The position numbers and the translations under genes were made by a program. This document shows positions 7,204 to 14,293 of a stretch of DNA of 41,130 nucleotides, piece after piece. The stretch lies in the NCBI GenBank assembly GCA_903901975.1, contig CAIUTB010000128.1:1-41130 (forward strand). The letters are read 5' to 3'. Numbering within the stretch: the stretch's first letter is position 1; each line of letters begins with the position of its first letter. The notes under the pieces were generated by a model. The model was not told where the DNA came from. It did not search any database and saw only the letters and a list, made by a program, of their open reading frames with translations. This DNA is from an uncultured Bacteroidales bacterium (GTDB lineage Bacteria; Bacteroidota; Bacteroidia; Bacteroidales; Paludibacteraceae).

Positions 7204-7226
7204 GTTTTGTGTTCTGGTTCGGTAAT

Positions 7227-7268
7227 ACGAAACACGAAACACGAAACACGAAACACGAAACACGAAAC
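7227..7268. repeat. Six tandem copies of ACGAAAC directly before a methyltransferase start codon
   Basis: Six perfect 7-bp units occupy 7227-7268, and the next base is the A of the ATG at 7269. A 7-bp unit is not a multiple of three and is prone to slipped-strand changes. Copy number would therefore alter the spacing to any ribosome-binding or promoter element, or the frame of the upstream GTG start at 7209. Similar arrays occur between genes in Bacteroidota, as far as I recall. Confidence 0.9.
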
Positions 7269-8000
7269 ATGCAACAAAACATCATATATCAACAATCGTG
7301 TCTGGATGGATTAAAACAGCTCCCTGATGCTTGTGTTGATTTAATCTTTACTGATCCTCCTTATTATCAATATAGAGCGCAAAATGTTCAAGGGCTTAAA
7401 AATCACAAAGATGTGGTAACTGAATTCGATTTTGACGGATTTGAGTCGGAAGAAGAATATCTGCATTTTTTGGAAGAAGTGCTGACTGAATGTTTTCGCG
7501 TTTGCAAACTCGGTGCTGCAGGTTACCTTTGGTGTGGCGACGATTTTGTTTCTTATCTCAACCGAATGGTCAGTCGCGTCGGTTTTCAGTTTCGCAAAGT
7601 TATTCACTGGCATAAAACCAATCCTTTTCCGGCTATTTACACCCGAAAAATGTATGGTAACAGCATGGAAATGTTAGTCCACTTCTCGAAAGGCACACCA
7701 AAAACATGGAATCATAAACCTGTAAACGAAATGCATAACTTTATTCAATCACCTATTTGCATGGGTAAAGAACGAACCAAGCATAAAACGCAGAAACCCT
7801 TGAAAGTTTGTCTTCCGTTTATTGAAATTAGTAGCAATGAAGGTGATTTAGTGCTCGATCCGTTTATGGGTTCAGGAAGTACAGCCGTGGCAGCAAGTAT
7901 ACTGAAACGAAATTACATTGGTTACGAACTAAGTGAGGAATTTTGCAAAATAGCGGAAGAAAGAATACAAAAAGTCAGTAACTTTATTCCTTTTGTGTAG
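7269..8000 (+). CDS. Beta-class site-specific DNA methyltransferase (N6-adenine or N4-cytosine)
   Basis: From the ATG at 7269 the product has 243 residues. The catalytic motif IV DPPY lies at 29-32, and the SAM-binding motif I DPFMGSGST at 197-205, near the C-terminus. This IV-before-I order is that of beta-class methyltransferases (N6_N4_Mtase). KTQKP (motif X-like) precedes motif I as expected, and the final GYELSEEFCKIAEERI helix is typical. DPPY allows N6-adenine or N4-cytosine methylation. The size is small, so the target-recognition region (about 60-170) is compact. No restriction enzyme gene is adjacent, so it looks like a solitary enzyme. A GTG at 7209 would extend it by 20 residues read from the heptamer array (NTKHETRNTKHETRN), which I consider less likely. 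It ends one base short of the opposing lptC stop. Confidence 0.87.
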   Translation: MQQNIIYQQSCLDGLKQLPDACVDLIFTDPPYYQYRAQNVQGLKNHKDVVTEFDFDGFESEEEYLHFLEEVLTECFRVCKLGAAGYLWCGDDFVSYLNRMVSRVGFQFRKVIHWHKTNPFPAIYTRKMYGNSMEMLVHFSKGTPKTWNHKPVNEMHNFIQSPICMGKERTKHKTQKPLKVCLPFIEISSNEGDLVLDPFMGSGSTAVAASILKRNYIGYELSEEFCKIAEERIQKVSNFIPFV

Positions 8001-8001
8001 C

Positions 8002-8652
8002 TTAAGGAGCAGTATTTGTTGACCCATCACCTTCTTTGTCATTAACAGGGAAAATTCCTTGAGGTCTTTTTATCAGATATTTAGACATGGTTTGGTTTGA
8101 TTCAAAGCCAATTCCGGTAATAATACGAGTTGCCTGTGTTATTTTAATTAGCGTATCGGAATAGAATTTTTCCTGTCGCTGATTCCAAAAAAGTTGTTCC
8201 GTTTCAAAAAGTTCACCCTGGAGATTAATAGCCCTTACCTTTCCACGCAACTCCCAAAGTTGCTCATTCTCATTGAATTTTGCATACAAACTGTGAATGT
8301 TGGCATCTACTTTTAATGATTGATCAAAACGCTCCAAATGAATCCCTTTTGGAAATTCCCAATAAGGTGGCATGGCACGATCATAAATGTCCCAGCGTGA
8401 AGCGGATATGCGATATCGTGTAATTCCGGAATCGGAAATCACTGTGGTTATTTCTGTGGCATGAAGTCTGGGTATCTTAGTACGGTCTGTTACAGCCGCA
8501 ATTTTATCGGCTTTATCGGAATTGCTAACACATGAAAAAACAAAAAACAGCAGAAAAACAATAGCTACTGTTTCTTTCCAACTGTTTTTTAAAATAGTAC
8601 GAAATTCCGGTCTCATTTTTATCGGTTTAAGAGTTTGAGCACCGTGCATCAT
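8002..8652 (-). CDS. lptC: LPS export ABC transporter periplasmic protein LptC
   Basis: The product has 216 residues. It has a short basic N-terminus, one hydrophobic segment (about 29-42, AIVFLLFFVFSC) and a periplasmic beta-jellyroll of the LptC/OstA type at about 60-190: LHATEITTVISDSGITRYRISA, then FDQSLKVDANIHSLYAKFNENEQLWELRGKV and GELFETEQLFWNQRQEKFYSD. This last segment is the classic LptC strand pair in which LPS is passed toward LptA and LptD. Cys41 in FVFSC looks like a lipobox, so the protein may be lipid-anchored. The start may be M13 (MRPEFRT), but the ATG at 8652 overlaps the upstream stop as TAATG, suggesting translational coupling. It is the last gene of the leftward hisG-coaX-OMP-lptC run. 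Confidence 0.88.
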   Translation of the reverse strand: MMHGAQTLKPIKMRPEFRTILKNSWKETVAIVFLLFFVFSCVSNSDKADKIAAVTDRTKIPRLHATEITTVISDSGITRYRISASRWDIYDRAMPPYWEFPKGIHLERFDQSLKVDANIHSLYAKFNENEQLWELRGKVRAINLQGELFETEQLFWNQRQEKFYSDTLIKITQATRIITGIGFESNQTMSKYLIKRPQGIFPVNDKEGDGSTNTAP

Positions 8653-9902
8653 TATAGTTTACGTTTAAAGAACCAATGTTCGTTAAAGGTAAAGTTAAAG
8701 GTGAGTTTGTAATATTCTTCGTTCAACAAGCTTGTCGAACCTATTTTCCCATATTCCAACGATGCATTTAGAACAGTACTGCTATTTTTAAGTGGCAATC
8801 CTACACCAACTGAGAAACCGTAATTTTTTGGTAATTGCTGACCGTTTACATTGAAATATGAATCGCTCATATTAAAACCAGCACGATAGTGCACGTGGTC
8901 TGAGTATTTTCTGCTGATTGGATTTGGCATATAATCAACTCCAATAGATATTTTCGAGCGGTTTCCTAAGCTGTCTGTTTTACCTGAGAATTGTGCATCC
9001 TTCCATTGTTGGATACTGTAGTCAATTCCTATCGAAAGTTTTTTATCATATGTATAATATAATCCAAGCCCGTAAATTCCGGGAGTTTCAAAACTACTGG
9101 ATGAATCTGTTGGTTCTACAAGTATACCTGCTAAAGTTTTTTTGAAATTACCATTTAATTTTGTCTTTGGTTCAAAAATAACACCAAGGGTTACATCGTG
9201 TTTTTTTGCAAATGTATTATAAAATTGCGCTCCTAAACGATATCTGAAACTGCTGGCTTTCAGTGTATTATATTCAGTTGTAGAAGTGAAACCACTTGTT
9301 GCACCATAACTTACATCCCTGGAATTGTTGATTGTTCCAAACATATAATAGCCATTTGCACCCAATGAAATATGATTAAACAAATTTGCAGAAAGCCCCA
9401 TGTAAACCTGACTAAAACCACCACTACCGTTGTAACTTTTGGTATTTGAAATTGTATCATTCTTGGGTTGATTAATTGTAATCGTACTACCATTATTGTA
9501 AAAGTCATACCCAACGAACGAATAAGGCAGAGCTCCTGCACTGAACCCCAACCATTTAGTTACTGGAAATTGCAAACTGAGGTATTCCAGATTTCCATTT
9601 GCTTTGGTTATGCCACCCCGAGAATCAGAAAAATGTGACATCATCCCTGCGACACCAAGATCGAACATAAAAGTCATGCTGTCAACACAACTGTAGGAAG
9701 CCGGATTAACCGAGTTGATACCAGTATTTAAGCGTGATCCAATCGATACGCCTCCCATAGCACGTTGTTCACCGTTATTTGTATCACTTATATCACCAAA
9801 ACCAAAACGGGTATATGGTGAATTTGTATTGTTCTGGCTTTGAACCAGTTGTGCGAAAAATAAAATTGAAAGTGTGAAGGTTAGTAACTTAATTTTGTAC
9901 AT
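8652..9902 (-). CDS. Outer membrane beta-barrel protein of the coaX-lptC locus
   Basis: I take the start at 9902 (MYKIKLLTF), which gives 416 residues with a clean signal peptide ending VQSQ. The in-frame ATG at 9929 adds nine non-signal residues. The mature N-terminus NSPYTRFGFGDI and the run of alternating aromatic/polar strands (SVNPASYS, GFSAGALPYSFVGYDFY, SLGANGYYMFGTI) that ends in a strand with a terminal aromatic-hydrophobic pattern indicate an outer membrane barrel, distantly like FadL/OmpP1 porins. The gene is conserved between coaX and lptC in Bacteroidales, but its substrate is unknown. It overlaps coaX by 14 bases and lptC by one base, a tightly coupled operon. A role linked to envelope or LPS biogenesis is only suggested by this context. 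Confidence 0.8.
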   Translation of the reverse strand: MYKIKLLTFTLSILFFAQLVQSQNNTNSPYTRFGFGDISDTNNGEQRAMGGVSIGSRLNTGINSVNPASYSCVDSMTFMFDLGVAGMMSHFSDSRGGITKANGNLEYLSLQFPVTKWLGFSAGALPYSFVGYDFYNNGSTITINQPKNDTISNTKSYNGSGGFSQVYMGLSANLFNHISLGANGYYMFGTINNSRDVSYGATSGFTSTTEYNTLKASSFRYRLGAQFYNTFAKKHDVTLGVIFEPKTKLNGNFKKTLAGILVEPTDSSSSFETPGIYGLGLYYTYDKKLSIGIDYSIQQWKDAQFSGKTDSLGNRSKISIGVDYMPNPISRKYSDHVHYRAGFNMSDSYFNVNGQQLPKNYGFSVGVGLPLKNSSTVLNASLEYGKIGSTSLLNEEYYKLTFNFTFNEHWFFKRKL

Positions 9903-10617
9903 TATATTGAAGTATACGGTTGAGTCCAATTAATACTAAATTTTTTTCTGCAAAGATGGGGCTTTTTAGTTTGGTATCAAAGTAAAAAGTGCTACCACCT
10001 GTTAAAAATACTGAAAGTTGTGGATATTTAATTTTTAATGTACTTATGTAACCATCAATTTCAAATATGATACCATAAAGTGCTCCTGAAACTAAAGCTG
10101 AATTGGTGTCTACTCCCAAGAGAGGACTTTCCGAATTTATCTGAACCAAAGGTAATCGTTGAGTAAATTCATGCAGCGATCGCAATCTCAGATTTATACC
10201 AGGTGCAATATTACCCCCCAAATATTCTTTTTTGGAATTGATAAAATCATACGTTATAGCTGTTCCGGCATCAATAACCAAAATATCCTTACTTGGTTTT
10301 AAAAAACTGGCTCCTATAACTGATGCTAAACGATCTTTCCCCAACGTCTCGGGTGATTCATACAAATTCTGTATTGGAAGCTTTGTGAAATGAGTTAATT
10401 CAATGAAAAAGTGAGATTTTTTTTTAAGTATTATAATAACTTCATCATTTTCGGTAACGACGCTTGAAAAAATACAATTCTTAATTGGAAAATTTTCAAA
10501 AAGTTTAGTTATTTCATTTTGCCCGAAAATGTCAAAATGAAAATTCTCAACCAATTCTGAATGGTTGAATATGGCTGCTTTTGTACTTGAGTTTCCCCTA
10601 TCAATACACAAATTCAC
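9889..10617 (-). CDS. coaX: Type III pantothenate kinase
   Basis: The product has 242 residues, normal for CoaX. Motifs of the ASKHA fold are visible: the phosphate-1 loop DRGNSSTK (6-13), GKDR (93-96, with the catalytic or substrate-binding region), the phosphate-2 loop DAGTAITYD (116-124), GGNIAPG (134-140) and a C-terminal LTGGS adenosine loop. It phosphorylates pantothenate in the first step of coenzyme A synthesis, in the cytosol, and type III enzymes need a monovalent cation and are not feedback-inhibited by CoA. It lies 43 bases downstream of hisG and overlaps the outer membrane protein gene. The first loop reads DRGN rather than the commoner DIGN. Confidence 0.93.
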   Translation of the reverse strand: MNLCIDRGNSSTKAAIFNHSELVENFHFDIFGQNEITKLFENFPIKNCIFSSVVTENDEVIIILKKKSHFFIELTHFTKLPIQNLYESPETLGKDRLASVIGASFLKPSKDILVIDAGTAITYDFINSKKEYLGGNIAPGINLRLRSLHEFTQRLPLVQINSESPLLGVDTNSALVSGALYGIIFEIDGYISTLKIKYPQLSVFLTGGSTFYFDTKLKSPIFAEKNLVLIGLNRILQYNVQN

Positions 10618-10660
10618 ATTACAAACATTTAAATTTAAAAAGATAATCGCAATTCAAGTA

Positions 10661-11512
10661 CTAAAGAATCATTTTTTCAATAGGAATTACCAGAATTCCT
10701 TCAGCACCCAGTGCTTTCAGCTTCCCAATAATGTCCCAGAACCGCTTTTCATCTATAACAGCATGTAGTGAGTTCCAACCTTCTTTTGCCAATGGCATTA
10801 TCGTCGGGCTTTTCATACCAGGAAGCACTTCAATAATTTTATCAATATTTTCAGTCGGCACGTTCATCAAAACATATTTTTTGTCCTCAGCCATCTGAAC
10901 AGATTCGATTCGGAAGATTAACTCATCCAGAATGGCTTGTTTCTCACTCGATAATTTAGGATTTGAAATGAGCAAAGCTTCCGACTTCATTAGTACCTCT
11001 ACTTCTTTCAAGTGGTTTGTTATTAATGTGCTGCCAGAACTAACTATATCAAAAATAGCATCTGCTAATCCGATACTTGGCGCAATTTCTACCGAACCGG
11101 TAATAATATGTATATCAGCTTTTACTTTTTTTTCTTTCAGAAAATCACTTAAAATTTCAGGATATGAAGTTGCAATTATTTTGCCATTAAACCAGTTAAT
11201 GCCTTTGTAATCAATTTCTTTTGGGATAGCGAGCGACAAGCGACATTTGCTGAAACCAAGTCTCTTTGTAATAACCGCATTTTTCTTTTTTTCGGCATAT
11301 TCATTTTCACCCACAATTCCAACATCGGCTGCCCCATCGGCTACAGATTGCGGAATATCATCATCTCTTAAAAACAATACTTCAAGTGGAAAATTTTTGG
11401 CTGGTAGGAGTAGTAATCTTTTGCCGGATTCAAGTTTTATCCCAGTTTCCGATAATAATAACATAGTTTCATCGTATAACCTCCCTTTTGCCTGTACTGC
11501 AATTCGTAACAT
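10661..11512 (-). CDS. hisG: ATP phosphoribosyltransferase, long form
   Basis: The product has 283 residues, the hexameric long form. The periplasmic-binding-like catalytic domains include VQAKGRL at the N-terminus, GAADVGIVGENEY (60-72) and the PRPP-binding loop DIVSSGSTL (155-163). The C-terminal ACT-like regulatory domain (about 205-283) contains the KYVLMNVP, LPGMKSPTIMPLA and HAVIDEKRFWDIIGKLKALGAEGILVIPIEKMI segments, where histidine binds for feedback inhibition. It catalyses the first step of histidine synthesis, joining ATP and PRPP. No other his gene follows; instead coaX does. In many Bacteroidales hisG leads a hisGDCB operon, so here the rest of the pathway must lie elsewhere. No leader peptide or attenuator is seen upstream. 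Confidence 0.95.
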   Translation of the reverse strand: MLRIAVQAKGRLYDETMLLLSETGIKLESGKRLLLLPAKNFPLEVLFLRDDDIPQSVADGAADVGIVGENEYAEKKKNAVITKRLGFSKCRLSLAIPKEIDYKGINWFNGKIIATSYPEILSDFLKEKKVKADIHIITGSVEIAPSIGLADAIFDIVSSGSTLITNHLKEVEVLMKSEALLISNPKLSSEKQAILDELIFRIESVQMAEDKKYVLMNVPTENIDKIIEVLPGMKSPTIMPLAKEGWNSLHAVIDEKRFWDIIGKLKALGAEGILVIPIEKMIL

Positions 11513-11543
11513 ATTCTAATTAGTTGATTTTAATTATGGTCTG

Positions 11544-11551
11544 CAAAGGTA
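11544..11551 (-). promoter_or_regulatory. -7 element for the hisG-coaX-OMP-lptC run
   Basis: The minus strand reads TACCTTTG, a TAnnTTTG match about 32 bases upstream of the hisG start at 11512. No TTTG box is clear upstream, as the sequence there overlaps the terminator of the preceding lipoprotein gene. Confidence 0.5.
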
Positions 11552-11588
11552 CAAAAAATGAATGAAATTAGACTTACAGTAATAAAAT

Positions 11589-11615
11589 AAGGTCCGTTAT
11601 AAAATAACGAACCTT
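11589..11615 (-). terminator. Terminator of the first small lipoprotein gene
   Basis: A 12-position stem with one mismatch (11589-11600 with 11604-11615) closes on an AAA loop. On the minus strand it is followed by ATTTTATTAC. It lies about 40 bases beyond the TAA of the 51-residue lipoprotein gene and separates it from hisG. Confidence 0.7.
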
Positions 11616-11655
11616 ACCTAGCTTGCAAGAATTTCTTTTTGCGTTAGCCCTACAG

Positions 11656-11811
11656 TTATTTTTTAACTGTTGTGTCAACTTTAGCGGTATCAACTTTAGC
11701 AGAATCAACATTAACTGTTGTTGAATCAACTTTTGTAGCTTCGTCAGCTTTTTTAGGAGCACAAGAAGCAAGAGCCATAGCTACCACAAAAAATAATAAT
11801 ACTTTTTTCAT
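11656..11811 (-). CDS. Tiny lipoprotein, paralogue A (51 residues)
   Basis: This is a short gene, below usual ORF cutoffs. It encodes a basic N-terminus (MKKV), a hydrophobic signal and a perfect lipobox ALASC with Cys17, followed by APKKAD and a low-complexity acidic/threonine tail with repeated VDS/VDT steps (KVDSTTVNVDSAKVDTAKV), ending VKK. It should be a lipidated, exported peptide of about 34 mature residues. Function is unknown. The gene is supported by three things: a -7 promoter element at 11870-11863, a terminator at 11589-11615, and a close paralogue immediately upstream at 12060-12221 with the same layout. Such VDST/DTT-rich mini-lipoproteins are found in Bacteroidota as uncharacterised proteins. 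Confidence 0.8.
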   Translation of the reverse strand: MKKVLLFFVVAMALASCAPKKADEATKVDSTTVNVDSAKVDTAKVDTTVKK

Positions 11812-11862
11812 TTTTTAAACTTTTAAAATTTAACATGTTTGTTTTGCAATTCAAAATCGATG

Positions 11863-11870
11863 CAAATGTA
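11863..11870 (-). promoter_or_regulatory. Promoter -7 element of lipoprotein gene A
   Basis: The minus strand reads TACATTTG (11870-11863), giving a leader of about 45 nt to the ATG at 11811. The leader from here to the start codon is nearly identical to that of lipoprotein gene B, including the segment GCATCGATTTTGAAT. Confidence 0.65.
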
Positions 11871-11999
11871 CATTATTTTTTTATTCTACATTAATAATTA
11901 TCACTTTTTTTTAAAATATTTTTTGGTTTATGTTAAATATATGCCTTTTTGGGCAAATTCTACCAAAAAAAATGCTTTTGAGAGAAAAAAAATAAAAAA

Positions 12000-12028
12000 A
12001 AGTCTGAAGAAATTAATTCTTCAGACTT
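12000..12028 (-). terminator. Strong terminator of lipoprotein gene B
   Basis: A perfect 12-bp stem (AAGTCTGAAGAA, 12000-12011, with 12017-12028) has a 5-nt loop. On the minus strand it is followed by a T-rich run of more than 15 bases (rc of 11983-11999). It lies 32 bases beyond the stop of the 53-residue lipoprotein gene. Confidence 0.9.
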
Positions 12029-12059
12029 CAAATTTCGTAAAATAATACGGAATCTTTAA

Positions 12060-12221
12060 TTACTTCTTAACTGCAGTTGTATCAGCTACAACAGTTGAGT
12101 CAGCTTTTACAGAATCAACAGCTACAACAGTTGAATCAGTTTTAGGAGCATCATCAGCTTTTTTAGGAGCACATGAAGCGAAAGCCAAAGCTACAACGCA
12201 AAACAAAAATACTTTTTTCAT
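12060..12221 (-). CDS. Tiny lipoprotein, paralogue B (53 residues)
   Basis: The encoded peptide starts MKKVFLFCVVALAFASC, with the lipobox Cys at 17, then APKKADDAPKTD and a repeated DSTVVA/VDSVKA tail ending AVKK. Its first 22 residues are nearly the same as paralogue A, and the tails share composition and period rather than exact sequence. Both are predicted membrane-anchored lipopeptides of unknown role, perhaps cell-envelope spacers. The gene has its own promoter (TATCTTTG, 12282-12275) and strong terminator, so A and B are separate transcription units produced by a tandem duplication that included the promoter and leader. No enzyme motif is present. Confidence 0.82.
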   Translation of the reverse strand: MKKVFLFCVVALAFASCAPKKADDAPKTDSTVVAVDSVKADSTVVADTTAVKK

Positions 12222-12241
12222 TACTTTAAAACTTTAAAAAT

Positions 12242-12253
12242 TTAACATGTTAA
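12242..12253. promoter_or_regulatory. 12-bp palindrome in the leader of lipoprotein gene B
   Basis: TTAACATGTTAA is a perfect palindrome lying between the promoter and the start codon. The same position in gene A has TTAACATG followed by TTTG, so one half is lost. It could be a protein-binding site or a short RNA foldback near the start of translation. No such regulator can be named. Confidence 0.3.
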
Positions 12254-12274
12254 TTTTGCTATTCAAAATCGATG

Positions 12275-12282
12275 CAAAGATA
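12275..12282 (-). promoter_or_regulatory. Promoter -7 element of lipoprotein gene B
   Basis: The minus strand reads TATCTTTG (12282-12275), a perfect match. The predicted leader to the ATG at 12221 is about 45-50 nt and matches that of gene A. Confidence 0.65.
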
Positions 12283-12376
12283 CATCATTTTTTTATTGTG
12301 TATTATTAAATAACATCTTTTTTTTACTTTATATTAAAATAAATTTTAAGTATCTAAATGTCAATTAATTGTGAGC

Positions 12377-14089
12377 TTATTTTGCTGTAGAATATAGGTA
12401 TCTCTTTATACTTTTCTTAGGAGTTTTTTCAAATTCATGTGGATAAAGTTGAATTTTAGATACACTTTCGTAGGCTGCCACCATAGAATTTAATGTTTTT
12501 CTATTTTCTTCCATCAATTCTTCAAGCTGATTTTGATCAACATTCTCGTCGGCATCCACAGCTTCATAATCAGGGCATACCAATGCAATGAGTTTCCCAT
12601 TACTTTCAATAATCAGACTTTCCATCACATAAGGCATATTATTAAGTTTGGCTTCAATTTCTTCCGGGTAAATGTTTTGGCCACTTGCGCCCAAAATCAT
12701 TGTTTTGTTTCGACCGCGGATAAAGATGTTCTTTTCAGCATCAATAGTTCCAAGGTCACCGGTATGAAGCCAACCTTCTTTGTCCATGATTTGTTTTGTA
12801 GCCTCCGGATTTTTAAAATACCCTGACATCAAATTTTCACCACGTACGCAAATTTCACCAACTCCGGTTTCATTATCCTTGTTTATTAATTTTGCTTCCA
12901 TCGTGTCGAGAAGTTTTCCGGCTGATTTTGCCACAAAATCTTTACTGTCGGAAAAACTGATAAGCGGCGCGCACTCTGTCATTCCATAACCTACTGTATA
13001 TGGAAATTTAATTTTTGCAAAAAACTCTTCTACTTCTGCATTTAATGGTGCTCCACCTACTACAATCTGCGAAAAATCACCTCCAAATGCATCCATCAAT
13101 TTTTTGCGTATCTGAGCCAAAATCGGTTGATCAAGGAAAGGAATACTCAATACCCAACGCATGGAGGGTTTAGCCAACAAAGGTTGAATTTGTTTTTTGT
13201 AGATTTTTTCAACAATCAGAGGTACCAGAAATACCACATTAGGTTTTATTTCAGCAAATGCATTTAATAAAATTTTGGGTGAGGGAACCTTGCCAATAAA
13301 ATAGATGTGACAACCTGAAACTGTTGTGGTCAGAAACTCAAATGCACAACCATAAGCATGTGCCAAAGGTAGGAACGAGATAATACGATAGCGTGGTGCA
13401 ACTACTCCGGTGCGAATACCAAAAGTAATATTGCCTGCCATTGCATTCCCAGAGGTCAATACACCCTTACTAAAACCGGTAGTTCCCGACGTATAATTAA
13501 TGGATACAATTTCAGTATTGGACTTATCAATGTATCTTACATGGTCACGGAAAAAGCCTTGAGGGTATTTGGCATGAAAAAGACTATTAATATAGTCAGG
13601 TTGTAAATATTTTACTACCATTTTTTCATATATTACAGATTCTGCTCCTTCGGGTTTAGGTTCTTTATTTAATAAGCTAATACAGTTGAATTCGGTAAGT
13701 GAGAAAACAGCTTTTACAGTAGTCAGTTTTTCTTCTTCCAGATTTTCCCAAATATTATCACCTGTAAAAAGCAGAGTCGATTCAGAGTGATTAGTTATAT
13801 GATGAACATCGTTTGGATTAAAGTCTTGTAAAATTGGCACTACAACTGCTCCATAAGTAACTGTGGCCAGATAGGTTATTGCCCAGTTAGCATTATTTCT
13901 ACCGATAAGTGCTACTTTGTCGTTGGGTTGAAGTTTACATTGCTCAAATAAAATATGCAATTTAGCAACCCGTTTGGCAACATCCGCATAAGTCATTGTG
14001 AGATCTTCGCCATAATTGCTGTAAGCAGGTAATTCCCAGTTATTCCTGAACGAATCTTCGAAAAGTCGAATAAAATTTTCCTGAATCAT
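12377..14089 (-). CDS. AMP-dependent long-chain acyl-CoA synthetase
   Basis: The product has 570 residues and belongs to the ANL adenylating superfamily. Core motifs are intact: the P-loop-like YTSGTTGFSKG (199-209), the A5 motif GYGMTE (367-372), GWLHTGD (439-445) and RGRNKTMILGASGQNIYPEEIE (458-479), where the hinge and the A8 segment lie. The C-terminal Lys in KTPKKSIKRYLY would activate the adenylate. The enzyme activates a carboxylic acid, most likely a long-chain fatty acid, with ATP and CoA. It has no signal peptide and would act at the inner membrane face. It is a single gene divergent from pheT. The exact chain length is not inferable. Related enzymes can charge other acids, so I leave the symbol blank. 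Confidence 0.88.
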   Translation of the reverse strand: MIQENFIRLFEDSFRNNWELPAYSNYGEDLTMTYADVAKRVAKLHILFEQCKLQPNDKVALIGRNNANWAITYLATVTYGAVVVPILQDFNPNDVHHITNHSESTLLFTGDNIWENLEEEKLTTVKAVFSLTEFNCISLLNKEPKPEGAESVIYEKMVVKYLQPDYINSLFHAKYPQGFFRDHVRYIDKSNTEIVSINYTSGTTGFSKGVLTSGNAMAGNITFGIRTGVVAPRYRIISFLPLAHAYGCAFEFLTTTVSGCHIYFIGKVPSPKILLNAFAEIKPNVVFLVPLIVEKIYKKQIQPLLAKPSMRWVLSIPFLDQPILAQIRKKLMDAFGGDFSQIVVGGAPLNAEVEEFFAKIKFPYTVGYGMTECAPLISFSDSKDFVAKSAGKLLDTMEAKLINKDNETGVGEICVRGENLMSGYFKNPEATKQIMDKEGWLHTGDLGTIDAEKNIFIRGRNKTMILGASGQNIYPEEIEAKLNNMPYVMESLIIESNGKLIALVCPDYEAVDADENVDQNQLEELMEENRKTLNSMVAAYESVSKIQLYPHEFEKTPKKSIKRYLYSTAK

Positions 14090-14129
14090 AATCTTGTGTT
14101 TTTTAGTGATGTTTGATTTTAAGAATGGG

Positions 14130-14137
14130 CAAAAATA
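14130..14137 (-). promoter_or_regulatory. -7 element for the acyl-CoA synthetase gene
   Basis: The minus strand reads TATTTTTG, with TTCG about 18 bases upstream as a weak -33 box. The start codon at 14089 is about 40 bases downstream. Confidence 0.45.
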
Positions 14138-14255
14138 ATGAATAAATACAGGTTTCGAACTTTTTTGTGCGGAAATTTTGCATAATTGATCTAAACATAG
14201 AAATGTAAACTGTTCATTTAGCAGGTTTTCAGTTCGCTAACTTTAAAAATAATCG

Positions 14256-14263
14256 TATCTTTG
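14256..14263 (+). promoter_or_regulatory. -7 element for pheT
   Basis: TATCTTTG is a perfect -7 match, 30 bases upstream of the pheT start at 14294. An upstream in-frame ATG at 14261 overlaps this element and so cannot be the start of translation. Confidence 0.55.
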
Positions 14264-14293
14264 TGGCTTCAAAAAAAATACAATCAATTTGTT

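Noticed and set aside
7209-7268. Upstream GTG start of the DNA methyltransferase
   Set aside because: It would translate the heptamer array into low-complexity residues (NTKHETR repeats) before the enzyme starts. The ATG at 7269 gives a normal N-terminus. It is kept only as a phase-variation possibility.
9903-9929. Longer start of the outer membrane protein gene
   Set aside because: It adds nine residues (MDSTVYFNI) before the signal peptide and lies deep in coaX. The start at 9902 fits better.
11574-11771. Minus-strand leucine-rich ORF of 65 codons
   Set aside because: It is another frame of the 51-residue lipoprotein gene at 11656-11811 and its terminator. The lipobox frame is the convincing one.
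14261-14293. Longer start of pheT
   Set aside because: The ATG at 14261 lies inside the TATCTTTG promoter element, so it cannot be in the transcript. The MNISYNWL start at 14294 is the family's typical one.
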